DNA from: Saprospiraceae bacterium
GTDB taxonomy: Bacteria > Bacteroidota > Bacteroidia > Chitinophagales > Saprospiraceae
Reading direction: 5' to 3'
Length of the DNA stretch: 64,000 nucleotides
Assembly: GCA_016787525.1 (NCBI GenBank)
Contig: JAEUUP010000096.1
Span: forward strand, 1 to 64,000
Part shown: positions 18,324-26,780 of the stretch, piece by piece
Layout: each line of letters opens with the position of its first letter
How positions within the stretch are numbered: the first letter of the stretch is position 1
The notes under the pieces: model-generated
Database searches by the model: none
Told to the model about the DNA's origin: nothing
The model's input: the letters and a program-made list of their open reading frames with translations, nothing else
Position numbers and translations under genes: made by a program

Positions 18324-18512
18324 TAATAAACTACACCATTACGGACTGTTTTTTTGCAAGCAAAAAAAAGCGTGCTTTGAGAATATTTCTTTCGGATTGA
18401 AGCTAAAAATTGAGGCTTTTGCCTCAATTTTTAGCTTCAATCCATAAAAAAAATTTATTTTGTACACCTTTCGTGCGTAGCACGAAACAGTGTGTAATGG
18501 TGTAATTTATTT
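18324..18512. repeat. Cloverleaf-type palindromic element A
   Basis: The outer stem (18324-18348 with 18488-18512) pairs over 25 bp with four mismatches. It encloses three hairpins: T7GC-AA-GCA8 near 18349-18368, a perfect 23-bp stem at 18394-18443 with loop TTTT, and TTTCGTGC-GTA-GCACGAAA at 18469-18487. It is non-coding and lies in the 505-bp gap upstream of the kinase gene. Left-arm sequence is shared with element B at 63213, and the hairpin-3 design is shared with element C at 33575. Confidence 0.85.
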
Positions 18513-18624
18513 CTGTCGCGTTACTATTCAAATGAAACCAGCATTTTATTTAAAAAAACAGGAACTTCAATATTAGATTGACCTAACATAAATGTGACAT
18601 ATTTTTGGAGATTCTACAAAAAAA

Positions 18625-18655
18625 TACCCCCTCAGTAAAATACACTAAGGAGGTA
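18625..18655 (-). terminator. Terminator containing the 10-mer, after the TIR fusion gene
   Basis: On the minus strand TACCTCCTTAGT pairs with ACTGAGGGGGTA and is followed by seven T. One arm is the exact 10-mer and the other a decayed inverse copy. It lies 26 bp past the stop at 18681. Confidence 0.8.
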
Positions 18656-18680
18656 GTAGAAATATTTTAATCTTCTATAA

Positions 18681-21599
18681 TTAAGATTCAAAATTAGTCA
18701 TTATGTCAGCTCTTCCACTTCTATCAAAATGATTTGCTGAAGCCTGTTGTGTTCCCATCATCACCACATCTTGAATATTGACGTATTCGGGTCGAGTCAC
18801 CATGAAATAAATCGTTTCTGCCACATCTGAGGCTTTAAGCGGAGTAAAATCGTTGTAGATTTTTGCTTTTTCAGCATCACCGTGAAAACGAACCAGTGCA
18901 AATTCCGTTTCTTCAACTGCGCCTGGAGCTACTTGACTCACACGAATATTATATTTGTGTAAATCAACGCGCATTGCACGCGTCAAAGCATCTACTGCAA
19001 ATTTTGAAGAGCAATAGACATTGCCATTCGGATAAATTTCTTTACCCGCAATTGAACTGATATTCACAATATGCCCCTTGCGACGTGCTACCATGCTCGG
19101 CGCGATCGCCCGAGTCATGTACAATAAACCTTTGATATTAGTATCAATCATTTTATCCCAATCCTCGATATCACCTTCGTGAATAGGTGCTAAACCGCTC
19201 GCTAAACCTGCATTATTGATGAGAATATCTACATTTTTGAAGTCTTCTTCCAATTCTGATAGCGATTTTTTGACCTCATCTAGACTACGCACATCAAAGT
19301 TCAAAAGTTGATTGCGGTTTCTAAACGTTGTCTCAAACTCTGTTTTTAATGCTTCTAACCTATCTGAACGACGACCTGTGAGAATGAGGCGATAGCCATT
19401 CTTTGCAAAAATAGCTGCCGTCGCACGACCAATACCTGATGTTGCACCTGTAATCAAAACGGTGATACCATTGTCCAAAACTTCTGGTTCTGGCTCTGGA
19501 ATCGGTTCTGGTTTAGGCTCTTCATAATAAAAAAGTTGGTCATTTGACTCCGTTTTGAAATGTGGATTCAGCTCTGTTGCTCTTACGTACCATTTTGCAG
19601 CACTGGCTCTATCATTGGTCTCAAAATAAGCTTTTGCTAACTCAAAAATAGCCAGATCGTGCTGAGGTGCTTGCTCTGCGGCTAAACTCAAATGCTCAAT
19701 TGCTGTTTTGAAATCACCATTCTGTTCAATCAAAGCCGTAGCATAGCGATATTGAGCATCGGCATTAGAAGGGTCACTTGCCACCGCTTCCCTGAAGTAA
19801 CGCAAAACCTTACGATTTTGCTTTTTGAAATGGTCATTGGTCAAACGACCTAATTTGTAATAAATTCCAGGAAAATCAGGTCGAAGTAAGGTCACTTTCT
19901 CCAATGAGTTTAAACTCAATATAAAATCACCTTGTTGCTCAGCCAAATAAGCCAATAAAATATACGCATCAACGTTCGTACGGTCGTTGTCCAATAAAAT
20001 ATCTAATTGCTCAGTTGCTTCTACAAATCGTGATTGATTGGTCAGTTCTGCTGCGTATTGGTAACGCAATTTATTGTTGAGTGGGTCTAATTGAACACTT
20101 TGTTGCATTTTTTTTAGCGTTGAAATTTCTAACTCTCTCCCCTCAGTATCAGCCTTATCAACAATTATATTTTTTTGATTTTCAATACTTTGTGCGACCT
20201 CTGATTCAATATCAAAGTTAGGGTCTGTTTGTTCTGCTTCATCAAATACTCTAGCCACCTCTTCTTGAATTGTCGCTTCATCAACCACGTCTTCGGCGAT
20301 TGCAGTTGATAATTCCGCATCTGTTTTTTCATCAAAATGCTCTGTTACAGATGGCATTGTATGCGTTTTTTCAGAAACAATCTCGACATCTACTTCGGCG
20401 GCAATTTGTTTTACCAACTCGTCTTCAACAGCATCTAAATCATTTGAAGCCGTCATCTTTTCTATCGAATTTGTTGATAATTTTGTTTCTTCAAAAACAT
20501 CCTCAATAGGACTTATTCGTGTTTGTTTTTTCATGATTTCCTCATCATTAATAATTTGCTCTAATGTAAATTCAGAAATATGCTTAGGCTCTGTTTTTTC
20601 GATAATTGGTAGAGCATCTGTTTGAGGTTGGACAATATTTTCCAATTTTAACTCTTCCTTGACCGTCCGATTTGTATCTTTTTCTTCTTCACGCACACCT
20701 TGAATCAATGCCTCAAGCGTCATGGGTACTTCTTCTTGTGGTTTAAGAATAGTCTCAGATTCAATCAGTGCGTCCATTTTGTTTGTAGGTTTTTCAACTT
20801 CAACTGAGCTGACAATCGCATCTTGTTTACTGCCCAAAGTAGAATCTTGAAGTTGAACATGCTCATTCAACTGAGCTATCCCAGGAATATCATTAATATC
20901 AACCGAAAGTTCTTCTTCTGCACGTGCATTCATTGTTGTACCATTCGAATAAGTCGGCGTTGCCTCTACTCTTTCAGAAGGTATTACTGTGTGTGACACA
21001 GATAAAAGCTTCGCTTCTTCCATTTCTTTTGTCACTTCAATACCTAGAACACGATATAAAATAATAAAATTTGACTCTCTAAATTGGTCATAACTGTAAA
21101 AAGCCATTGTTCTGAAATAACGTAATAGTTCACCAATTTCTGTTGAAATAGTGCGTACAACTCTCACTTTTTCATTGTGCAATACTTCATCACCTTCTAC
21201 TTTCGCCTTTCTAAGTTCCAAGTAATGATCTTGCCAATAGTTCATATACTGAATGACATTGCTTACTCGGTCAAACGATGTTGGCACTTTGGCAGGTTGC
21301 CCCGTTTTGTCATTCGTATAAACCCCCTCAGTAGTGACAGGAATGAGCCGCTGTGCATTGCCTAAACTTTGCAACAAAGGCAAAGCTTCGTTCATACACT
21401 TTTCAGATTTCAAAAAATTATCACTGATAAACAAAAGCACCTGATTAAAATTGCCATCCACCGCTTTTCTCAAAGCCCCAATGCCATGATGAACATCAAA
21501 TACAACTTTTTCCAGCTCTATTTTATCTTTTAATACTGCAGATACTTTTGCGGCAACGTATTGATTTTCAATACAATAAGCCAAAATTAACTTATTCAT
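18681..21599 (-). CDS. TIR-like / TPR / short-chain dehydrogenase fusion
   Basis: A protein of 972 residues from MNKLILAYC (21599). Residues ~1-125 resemble a TIR domain: a KLILAYC strand, then LLFISDNFLKSEKCMNEAL, where the E after KCMN fits the usual TIR glutamate. Residues ~190-490 are acidic, low complexity and probably disordered. About five TPRs follow (~490-690). Residues ~712-972 are a complete SDR: TGATSGIG cofactor loop, NNAG, ISS serine, and YCSSK near 865. TIR domains bind or cleave NAD, and SDRs use NAD(P). It is probably cotranscribed with the thioredoxin-like gene 54 bp upstream. The SDR and TPR calls are firm; the TIR call is moderate. Confidence 0.82.
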   Translation of the reverse strand: MNKLILAYCIENQYVAAKVSAVLKDKIELEKVVFDVHHGIGALRKAVDGNFNQVLLFISDNFLKSEKCMNEALPLLQSLGNAQRLIPVTTEGVYTNDKTGQPAKVPTSFDRVSNVIQYMNYWQDHYLELRKAKVEGDEVLHNEKVRVVRTISTEIGELLRYFRTMAFYSYDQFRESNFIILYRVLGIEVTKEMEEAKLLSVSHTVIPSERVEATPTYSNGTTMNARAEEELSVDINDIPGIAQLNEHVQLQDSTLGSKQDAIVSSVEVEKPTNKMDALIESETILKPQEEVPMTLEALIQGVREEEKDTNRTVKEELKLENIVQPQTDALPIIEKTEPKHISEFTLEQIINDEEIMKKQTRISPIEDVFEETKLSTNSIEKMTASNDLDAVEDELVKQIAAEVDVEIVSEKTHTMPSVTEHFDEKTDAELSTAIAEDVVDEATIQEEVARVFDEAEQTDPNFDIESEVAQSIENQKNIIVDKADTEGRELEISTLKKMQQSVQLDPLNNKLRYQYAAELTNQSRFVEATEQLDILLDNDRTNVDAYILLAYLAEQQGDFILSLNSLEKVTLLRPDFPGIYYKLGRLTNDHFKKQNRKVLRYFREAVASDPSNADAQYRYATALIEQNGDFKTAIEHLSLAAEQAPQHDLAIFELAKAYFETNDRASAAKWYVRATELNPHFKTESNDQLFYYEEPKPEPIPEPEPEVLDNGITVLITGATSGIGRATAAIFAKNGYRLILTGRRSDRLEALKTEFETTFRNRNQLLNFDVRSLDEVKKSLSELEEDFKNVDILINNAGLASGLAPIHEGDIEDWDKMIDTNIKGLLYMTRAIAPSMVARRKGHIVNISSIAGKEIYPNGNVYCSSKFAVDALTRAMRVDLHKYNIRVSQVAPGAVEETEFALVRFHGDAEKAKIYNDFTPLKASDVAETIYFMVTRPEYVNIQDVVMMGTQQASANHFDRSGRADIMTNFES

Positions 21600-21653
21600 A
21601 GTTAGTAACAACTGTCAAGTTAAGAAATTGAGTTTAAGTGTTTTATGCAAAAA

Positions 21654-23054
21654 CTATTCCGCAATTAGCGTTTTTAGAAATTCGTCAAATTCTTTTGAAA
21701 ATTGTGCATATTTACTAGTTGCTGGTCCATCAAAACCTGTGTGAATACGTCTAACTCGATTGTTTTTATCCAAAAAAACCATTGTTGGATAGGCCACAAC
21801 TTTCGACAAAAACGGCAACGATTTAGATGCAGAATCCTTTTTTGTAGTTGTTCCTGCTATTAAAATATCGTAAGGCACATTCATCCTTCTACGATAAGTC
21901 GCCACTTGTGTTGCTGCCACCTCTGCATTTCGCTCAAATGCGAGTGGAATAACAGCAACTTTTTCTTTTACAGAGGGGTTCTGATTCAAATAATTGACAA
22001 TGAATTTAGTTTCATCAAAGCAATTAGGGCACCAGGTACCCATCAATTGCAGAATTTTCACCTTGTTGCCATAATCAGACAAAGATATTCGTTTGCCATC
22101 TGCATTGGGAAAACTGAACGAGATAGCCCCCTCAGTATTTGCCGTAGTCAGACTGTTAGCATCTTTTAGTTCGGCATCATCATTACGACTACCTGCCCAA
22201 ATTTCAGGCTCACCTTGCCCGCTTCTGAACGCACCATCGAGATGACCATCTTGGCGGATTTTACCTTCAAATAAAAAAGCGTGAGAACCATCAAAACACG
22301 ATAAATACAATTTATCACCCTGTATTTCGCCATCTAAAAAGCGATAATCGCCCGTTTCAGTCCGAAAAGTACCCCTCAGTATATTGCCATTCTGAGCCAA
22401 CTCACCGATAGCTTTGTAAGGCTCTTTTCCAGCCAAATCAAATGTACAATCCCATTTACCCGTCAAATCAGCAACAGGTGGCTTACTTATCGTCGTAAAA
22501 CGGCGGTTCTGACCATAGCGAGCCGTGAATGGAATATGTTGATTTTTGGCAGGCACGACCCACTCACCTTCAATCACTCGCTCTTGGTATAATGCCGTGA
22601 TATATGAACCAAAAACAGGGAAATCTATGCGCAAAGTATCTTTTCCAGTTTGTTTGTTACGCCCATGTTTGATGTCTTGCGGTTCGACCTTTATGCGCTC
22701 TTCACCATTGATGAGTTCGATATAAAAACTGGTATCATTCACATATTTTACCTCAAACAAAAAAGGTAATTCGCCTTCGGTTGCCTCTTCCATTTTAACA
22801 GCATCGGGCAATGTTTTTTTCTCTTTTTGAGTCAAAAGCTGCCTTGCCGAATGAATTTCATTTGCCTGACGCATTACAACTTCTTTCGGCACAAGCTGTA
22901 AAGTTGCTCGCCAAATACCTGGAGCTACTGCCGTAAATCGGTTTTCAATAACAAAACAAGACGTGATACCCAATACCACAGTAGCAAAAAATCCACCCCT
23001 CAGTATATAATGCTTAAAGTTTAGTTTAGAAAATGGTTGGTCAAAAAAATCCAT
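21654..23054 (-). CDS. Membrane-anchored TlpA-type thioredoxin-like protein
   Basis: A 466-residue protein with one N-terminal membrane segment (~17-36). The middle (~60-290) is a beta-rich region of the kind found before TlpA domains in Bacteroidota. The C-terminal ~150 residues are a TlpA/AhpC-like thioredoxin fold with the redox motif in GTWCPNCFDE and a cis-proline region KVVAYPTMVFLD. It likely reduces or isomerises extracytoplasmic disulfides. Three exact 10-mers (22128, 22372, 22996) and a one-base variant (21970) lie inside. The TIR fusion gene follows closely on the same strand. Confidence 0.85.
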   Translation of the reverse strand: MDFFDQPFSKLNFKHYILRGGFFATVVLGITSCFVIENRFTAVAPGIWRATLQLVPKEVVMRQANEIHSARQLLTQKEKKTLPDAVKMEEATEGELPFLFEVKYVNDTSFYIELINGEERIKVEPQDIKHGRNKQTGKDTLRIDFPVFGSYITALYQERVIEGEWVVPAKNQHIPFTARYGQNRRFTTISKPPVADLTGKWDCTFDLAGKEPYKAIGELAQNGNILRGTFRTETGDYRFLDGEIQGDKLYLSCFDGSHAFLFEGKIRQDGHLDGAFRSGQGEPEIWAGSRNDDAELKDANSLTTANTEGAISFSFPNADGKRISLSDYGNKVKILQLMGTWCPNCFDETKFIVNYLNQNPSVKEKVAVIPLAFERNAEVAATQVATYRRRMNVPYDILIAGTTTKKDSASKSLPFLSKVVAYPTMVFLDKNNRVRRIHTGFDGPATSKYAQFSKEFDEFLKTLIAE

Positions 23055-23133
23055 AAATAATTCTATTTCAATGATTTAATAAAGAAAAAAAGTGCAGTTG
23101 ATTTTGTTTTCTCAAAATATATTTTTGAATCCT

Positions 23134-23160
23134 CAAAGTTAGAAAAAGGACAATAATCAA
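23134..23160 (-). promoter_or_regulatory. Bacteroidota-type promoter for the TlpA/TIR unit
   Basis: On the minus strand TTG (23160-23158), 16 bases, then TAACTTTG (23141-23134). This matches the TTTG...TAnnTTTG pattern of the phylum's primary sigma factor and implies a leader of about 70 bases before 23054. Confidence 0.4.
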
Positions 23161-23199
23161 TGCCAATAAACACAAAAAAGATGCACTTTGTTGCAAAAC

Positions 23200-23234
23200 A
23201 AAATGAGCCATACTTGATCGGCATGGCTCATTTT
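23200..23234 (-). terminator. Terminator after the VOC gene
   Basis: AAAATGAGCCAT and ATGGCTCATTTT pair perfectly over 12 bp directly after the stop at 23235. The A and T tails make it usable from either strand. Confidence 0.8.
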
Positions 23235-23654
23235 TTATTTATTCTGTTCTTCATCAAATCTCTCTAGAACATCGTCAATTGGTTCCCACAACTCTATTTT
23301 ATTTCCTTCGGGGTCTAAAATCCAAGCAAACTTGCCATAATCATAGGTTTCCATATCCCCGACAATAGTAACCCCTTCTTCCTTCAATAGAGTCAATAGC
23401 TCTGTTAAGTTTTCTACCCTAAAATTGAGCATAAAAGACCCTTCACTCGGCGCAAAATACTTCGATTCTCGCGAAAAAAGGCTAAACTCTGTCCGTCCAG
23501 TCTGCTCAGATTTGCCTCTTTCATGCCATTTAAAAGAGTGATAGCTATTTTTGCCAAAGCTCAATCCCAAGTGTTTGTCATACCATAGCGTCAAGTCTTT
23601 AGGGTTTTCCATTTTTAGAAAAACACCACCCAAACCTGTTACACGTTTTTCCAT
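23235..23654 (-). CDS. VOC (glyoxalase/bleomycin-resistance fold) protein
   Basis: A 139-residue protein with the two-module vicinal oxygen chelate fold. Recognisable parts are GGVFLKMENPKDLTLWYDKHLGL at the start of module one, and AWILDPEGNKIELWEP near the end with the usual metal-ligand glutamate. Members include lyases, dioxygenases and antibiotic-binding proteins, and the substrate cannot be told. It is cytoplasmic, with no signal peptide. It sits 24 bp downstream of the TPM gene on the same strand and so could belong to the LemA/TPM unit. Confidence 0.85.
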   Translation of the reverse strand: MEKRVTGLGGVFLKMENPKDLTLWYDKHLGLSFGKNSYHSFKWHERGKSEQTGRTEFSLFSRESKYFAPSEGSFMLNFRVENLTELLTLLKEEGVTIVGDMETYDYGKFAWILDPEGNKIELWEPIDDVLERFDEEQNK

Positions 23655-23678
23655 CTTGTCAGTATTTTATTGTTCAAT

Positions 23679-24476
23679 TTACCAATCGCCACCAGCACCT
23701 CCACCATCAAAATCACCACCGCCAAAGCCGCCAAAGCTGCCCGAATCAGAGCCTCCACCCCAATCACTACCACCACCAAAGCCACCGCCGCCATTCCAAA
23801 AGATAAAGCCACCACCATCATTGCCGTAAGTGCGTCGGCGAGATGTATATTGAGCATAGCGACCGCGGCGATTATTCATATAAATGATGAAAATAATAAG
23901 CAAAATAAAAATACCAATTATAACCCAAAAAAACACATCGCCTCCAGATTGATTGTCCTTTTTTTCGTTTACAAACTCACCTTTTGCAGCAGCTCTGATG
24001 ACTTCAAAAGCTGCGTTGAAACCATCATAAAATCGTTTTTCTTTAAAGTTAGGTACAATATGTTGGTCAATAATCCGCTTACAAATCACATCGGGCAAAA
24101 AACCTTGCACACCACCGCCTGTGGCAATAAAAACTTTGCGTTTAGGAGCTAAACCAACCAAAATGACAATACCATTGTTTTTTTGAGCTTGCCCAATCCC
24201 CCATTTTTTGCCAATTTCGATGGCCCAGTCGAATATATCGTAATCGCCCATATCAGCGATTGTCACGATAGCAATCTGAGTCGAAGTCGAGTCATTATAA
24301 GCCACCAATTGCCGTTCTAAGCGCATTTGCTCATCAATAGACATCAAATTTGCAAAATCATTGACCAACCGAGGTGGATTTGGGCGAGGTGGTATGGGCG
24401 GTTGACCCCTCAGTATTGTGCCAACCGAGAGCAACAAAAACAGAAGAAAAGAATGTATGTATTTAGTTTTTATCAC
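23679..24476 (-). CDS. TPM domain membrane protein with glycine-rich tail
   Basis: A 265-residue protein: signal peptide (~5-24), a TPM domain (~35-175; VNDFANLMS, TQIAIVTI, WGIGQAQKNNGIVILV, TGGGVQGFLPD), one membrane span (~188-208) and a long Gly/Ser-rich C-terminus ending GGAGGDW. TPM proteins of this shape (YgcG-like) are thought to help in photosystem or membrane-protein upkeep elsewhere and are typically linked to LemA, as here. The domain sits outside the cytoplasm. A 10-mer at 24406 encodes ILRG just after the signal peptide. Its role in this organism is unknown. Confidence 0.88.
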   Translation of the reverse strand: MIKTKYIHSFLLFLLLSVGTILRGQPPIPPRPNPPRLVNDFANLMSIDEQMRLERQLVAYNDSTSTQIAIVTIADMGDYDIFDWAIEIGKKWGIGQAQKNNGIVILVGLAPKRKVFIATGGGVQGFLPDVICKRIIDQHIVPNFKEKRFYDGFNAAFEVIRAAAKGEFVNEKKDNQSGGDVFFWVIIGIFILLIIFIIYMNNRRGRYAQYTSRRRTYGNDGGGFIFWNGGGGFGGGSDWGGGSDSGSFGGFGGGDFDGGGAGGDW

Positions 24477-24557
24477 AGTTTAGTCAGGTTTATATTTCGG
24501 ATTTAATATTGATTTTCAATTACTTAAAAAATCAACAATATTCAATCTTTCAGTTAT

Positions 24558-25004
24558 TTATTTCCCATAAACGGGTGCGTCAGGTAGTTCATTTTTATCG
24601 TCATCAAGGTGTGGAAAATGTTCCTTCAAAACCTCGCCTATGTCTATGATGACTTTGCAAACGCCCTCCACGGTTTTGTCTTCTGACAAAAAAGTCTTTA
24701 AAGCTGCGGCTTCGTTTGTCCAAAAACTGAATCCCATTTTTTTGTGAATACCTTCATCCCCCAAAATGGCAAATTTTCGGCTTTCCATAGCGATATAAAT
24801 CAACACCCCGTTGCGCTCTCGCGTCAGATACATTTTTAGTTTTTTGAAGATTTCTATCGTCCGTTTTTCAACACTATCAGGGCAACTTGTTTCAACATAA
24901 ACACGAATTTCACCCGAACTCGCTTTTTCTGCTGTCCGAATCGCCGCCATAATGCGCTCTTCCTCAATTTTGTTGAAAAATTTTTTCTTTTTTGTCCAAA
25001 ACAT
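24558..25004 (-). CDS. Second, soluble TPM domain protein
   Basis: A 148-residue protein made of one TPM domain: EERIMAAIRTAEKASSGEIRVYVE, then NGVLIYIAMESRKFAILGDEGI and a C-terminal helix pair. It lacks the signal peptide and glycine tail of its neighbour, so it may stay in the cytoplasm or at the membrane face. The lemA-TPM-TPM order is a common arrangement in Bacteroidota and supports a shared but poorly understood membrane-related function. Confidence 0.85.
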   Translation of the reverse strand: MFWTKKKKFFNKIEEERIMAAIRTAEKASSGEIRVYVETSCPDSVEKRTIEIFKKLKMYLTRERNGVLIYIAMESRKFAILGDEGIHKKMGFSFWTNEAAALKTFLSEDKTVEGVCKVIIDIGEVLKEHFPHLDDDKNELPDAPVYGK

Positions 25005-25030
25005 ATCTTACAAGTTGAGACTAACGATTT

Positions 25031-25065
25031 ATGGGTTTTGAGTCATTGAGTCACTCAAAACCCAT
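25031..25065. repeat. Hairpin between lemA and the TPM gene
   Basis: ATGGGTTTTGAGT pairs perfectly with ACTCAAAACCCAT across a 9-base loop, directly after the lemA stop. There is no clear T-run, so it may tune expression or stability inside the operon and not end it. Confidence 0.6.
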
Positions 25066-25080
25066 AACTCATTAGTAAAA

Positions 25081-25686
25081 TTATTGTTGCGGTTTAGTAT
25101 CAAATGCGCCTTTCAAACTGGGTGCTTTTTCTGCACCTTTATCAGCCTCGAATGCACCTTTTTCTGCAAAACCGAACATGCCAGCAAAAATATTGCTTGG
25201 GAAAGTCCGCACACTGATATTGTAATCTTTGACCGCTGCATTATACTCATTGCGGGCTACTTTGATACGATTTTCAGTGCCTTCTAATTGGGCGCGTAAT
25301 TCACCAAATGCAGCATTCGATTTCAAATTAGGATACTGCTCCGCAATACTCAAAAAACGACCCAAAGCTGAACTCAACTGACCTTGATTCGCTTGGAACT
25401 CGCGAATCTTTTCGGGTGTCAAGTTTGAGGCATCTACTTTCATTTGTGTCGCACTTGCACGAGCATTGATGACACCTTCCAAAACACTTTTCTCAAAATT
25501 TGCTTCGCCTTTCACTGCTTCAACGAGGTTAGGCACAAGGTCGGCACGGCGTTGGTATTCGCTCTGCACGTTGCCCCATTTTTGTTTCACACCTTCGTCC
25601 GTTTTAACCATACCATTGTACTTGCAACCGCCGTAGAAAAACAAAAGAATGGCTGCACCGATGAGCAATAAGGTTGAGTTTTTCAT
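25081..25686 (-). CDS. lemA: LemA family protein
   Basis: A 201-residue LemA protein: N-terminal hydrophobic anchor (~4-20), then the family core with YNGMVKTDEGVKQKWGNVQSEYQRRADLVPNLVEAVKG, which forms long helices, and RNEYNAAVKDYNISVRTFPSNIFA near 145-168. The bulk of the protein is expected outside the cytoplasmic membrane. The molecular role is not established, but the link with TPM proteins is widespread. It is first in the lemA-TPM-TPM(-VOC) unit and has a good promoter upstream. Confidence 0.92.
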   Translation of the reverse strand: MKNSTLLLIGAAILLFFYGGCKYNGMVKTDEGVKQKWGNVQSEYQRRADLVPNLVEAVKGEANFEKSVLEGVINARASATQMKVDASNLTPEKIREFQANQGQLSSALGRFLSIAEQYPNLKSNAAFGELRAQLEGTENRIKVARNEYNAAVKDYNISVRTFPSNIFAGMFGFAEKGAFEADKGAEKAPSLKGAFDTKPQQ

Positions 25687-25766
25687 AATACTTCCAGATT
25701 TTTAGAATTTTTTAAAAAATGTGATTCAATACATTAAATAATACTGAGGGGTCTGTTTATAGCGAA

Positions 25767-25796
25767 CAAATTTAGACAAAAACTTTGCTTCTACAA
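25767..25796 (-). promoter_or_regulatory. Bacteroidota-type promoter of lemA
   Basis: On the minus strand TTG (25796-25794), 19 bases, then TAAATTTG (25774-25767). A 10-mer copy at 25742-25751 lies in the predicted leader. Confidence 0.45.
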
Positions 25797-25874
25797 TTTT
25801 TTGAAGCAAAATGTGATAAAAACGTGAATCAAACTGTACATTTTTGCCCAAATTATCACATCAAACACAGCATA

Positions 25875-26684
25875 ATGAATCGGTTTATCTTCATTTTAGT
25901 TCTGTCGTCTATTGCCAGTATGGGCTTTTTATCCTTTATTAGCGGTAAAAAGACGACTAATCCACCTAATTCATCGCCTAAAAATTTGACATCTTTGAAT
26001 AAGGAAAAAGCTAAAGGCGTGGCTGTCATGGAATTGTTCACCTCACAAGGTTGCTCCAGTTGCCCTCCTGCCGACGATTTACTGAGGGGTGTCGCGAAGC
26101 AAGAGAATGTCTTTGCATTGAGTTTTCATGTCACCTATTGGAATCGCTTAGGTTGGCAAGACTCATTCAGTCAAAAAATATTCGATGAACGACAATATGA
26201 TTATAGTTCTCATTTCAATACACAAAATATTTACACGCCTCAAGCCATCATCAATGGCACGATTGAGTTTGTAGGTTCTCGCAAAAGTCAAGTGGACAAA
26301 TATATCCATCAAGCCATAAACACGCCCTGCAAAATAGATGTAACCTTATCTAAAGTATTGAAAGACAATAAATTTGCTATCCATTATGCCTTCAAAAGTC
26401 AAACAGAAAGTGACAAAATTGATTTGGAAAATACCCAATTAAACATGGCTCTCGTCGAATCGAATTTAGAGACCAAAATACAAAATGGTGAAAATACTGG
26501 GCGTACACTGAAACACGATAATGTTGTGCGATATTTTAATACAACAAATGCCAGCCATACTGAAGGGGTGCTTGAAAGTAGGATTTTGGACAATTGGCAG
26601 ATTAAAAACTGCGCTGTGATTGTATTTTTGCAGCACAAAAAAACGCGACACGTTTTAGGGGCTGCTAAAATTAATTTGAATTGA
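25875..26684 (+). CDS. DUF1223 family thioredoxin-like secreted protein
   Basis: A 269-residue protein from the ATG at 25875 (MNRFIFIL), which gives a proper signal peptide; the upstream in-frame extension overlaps the lemA promoter and is unlikely. The DUF1223 hallmark VMELFTSQGCSSCPPAD has the thioredoxin-like CSSC pair, followed by LSFHVTYWNRLGWQD and YTPQAIINGT. These proteins are exported and of unknown role, possibly in redox or copper handling. A 10-mer (26080) encodes LLRG directly after the CSSC segment, and a near copy lies at 26557. Confidence 0.85.
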   Translation: MNRFIFILVLSSIASMGFLSFISGKKTTNPPNSSPKNLTSLNKEKAKGVAVMELFTSQGCSSCPPADDLLRGVAKQENVFALSFHVTYWNRLGWQDSFSQKIFDERQYDYSSHFNTQNIYTPQAIINGTIEFVGSRKSQVDKYIHQAINTPCKIDVTLSKVLKDNKFAIHYAFKSQTESDKIDLENTQLNMALVESNLETKIQNGENTGRTLKHDNVVRYFNTTNASHTEGVLESRILDNWQIKNCAVIVFLQHKKTRHVLGAAKINLN

Positions 26685-26714
26685 ATATCACAAATAAAAA
26701 TTCAGCGGCAATAT

Positions 26715-26743
26715 TTTGTTTTCGAGTTTTAGGTCTAATTTTG
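26715..26743 (+). promoter_or_regulatory. Bacteroidota-type promoter of sbcDC
   Basis: TTTG (26715-26718), 17 bases, TAATTTTG (26736-26743). The ATG of sbcD follows 38 bp later. This is one of the two best matches in the window to the phylum consensus. Confidence 0.6.
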
Positions 26744-26780
26744 GCACAATTCCGTTAGATTTAAATTGAAAAACTCAAAA

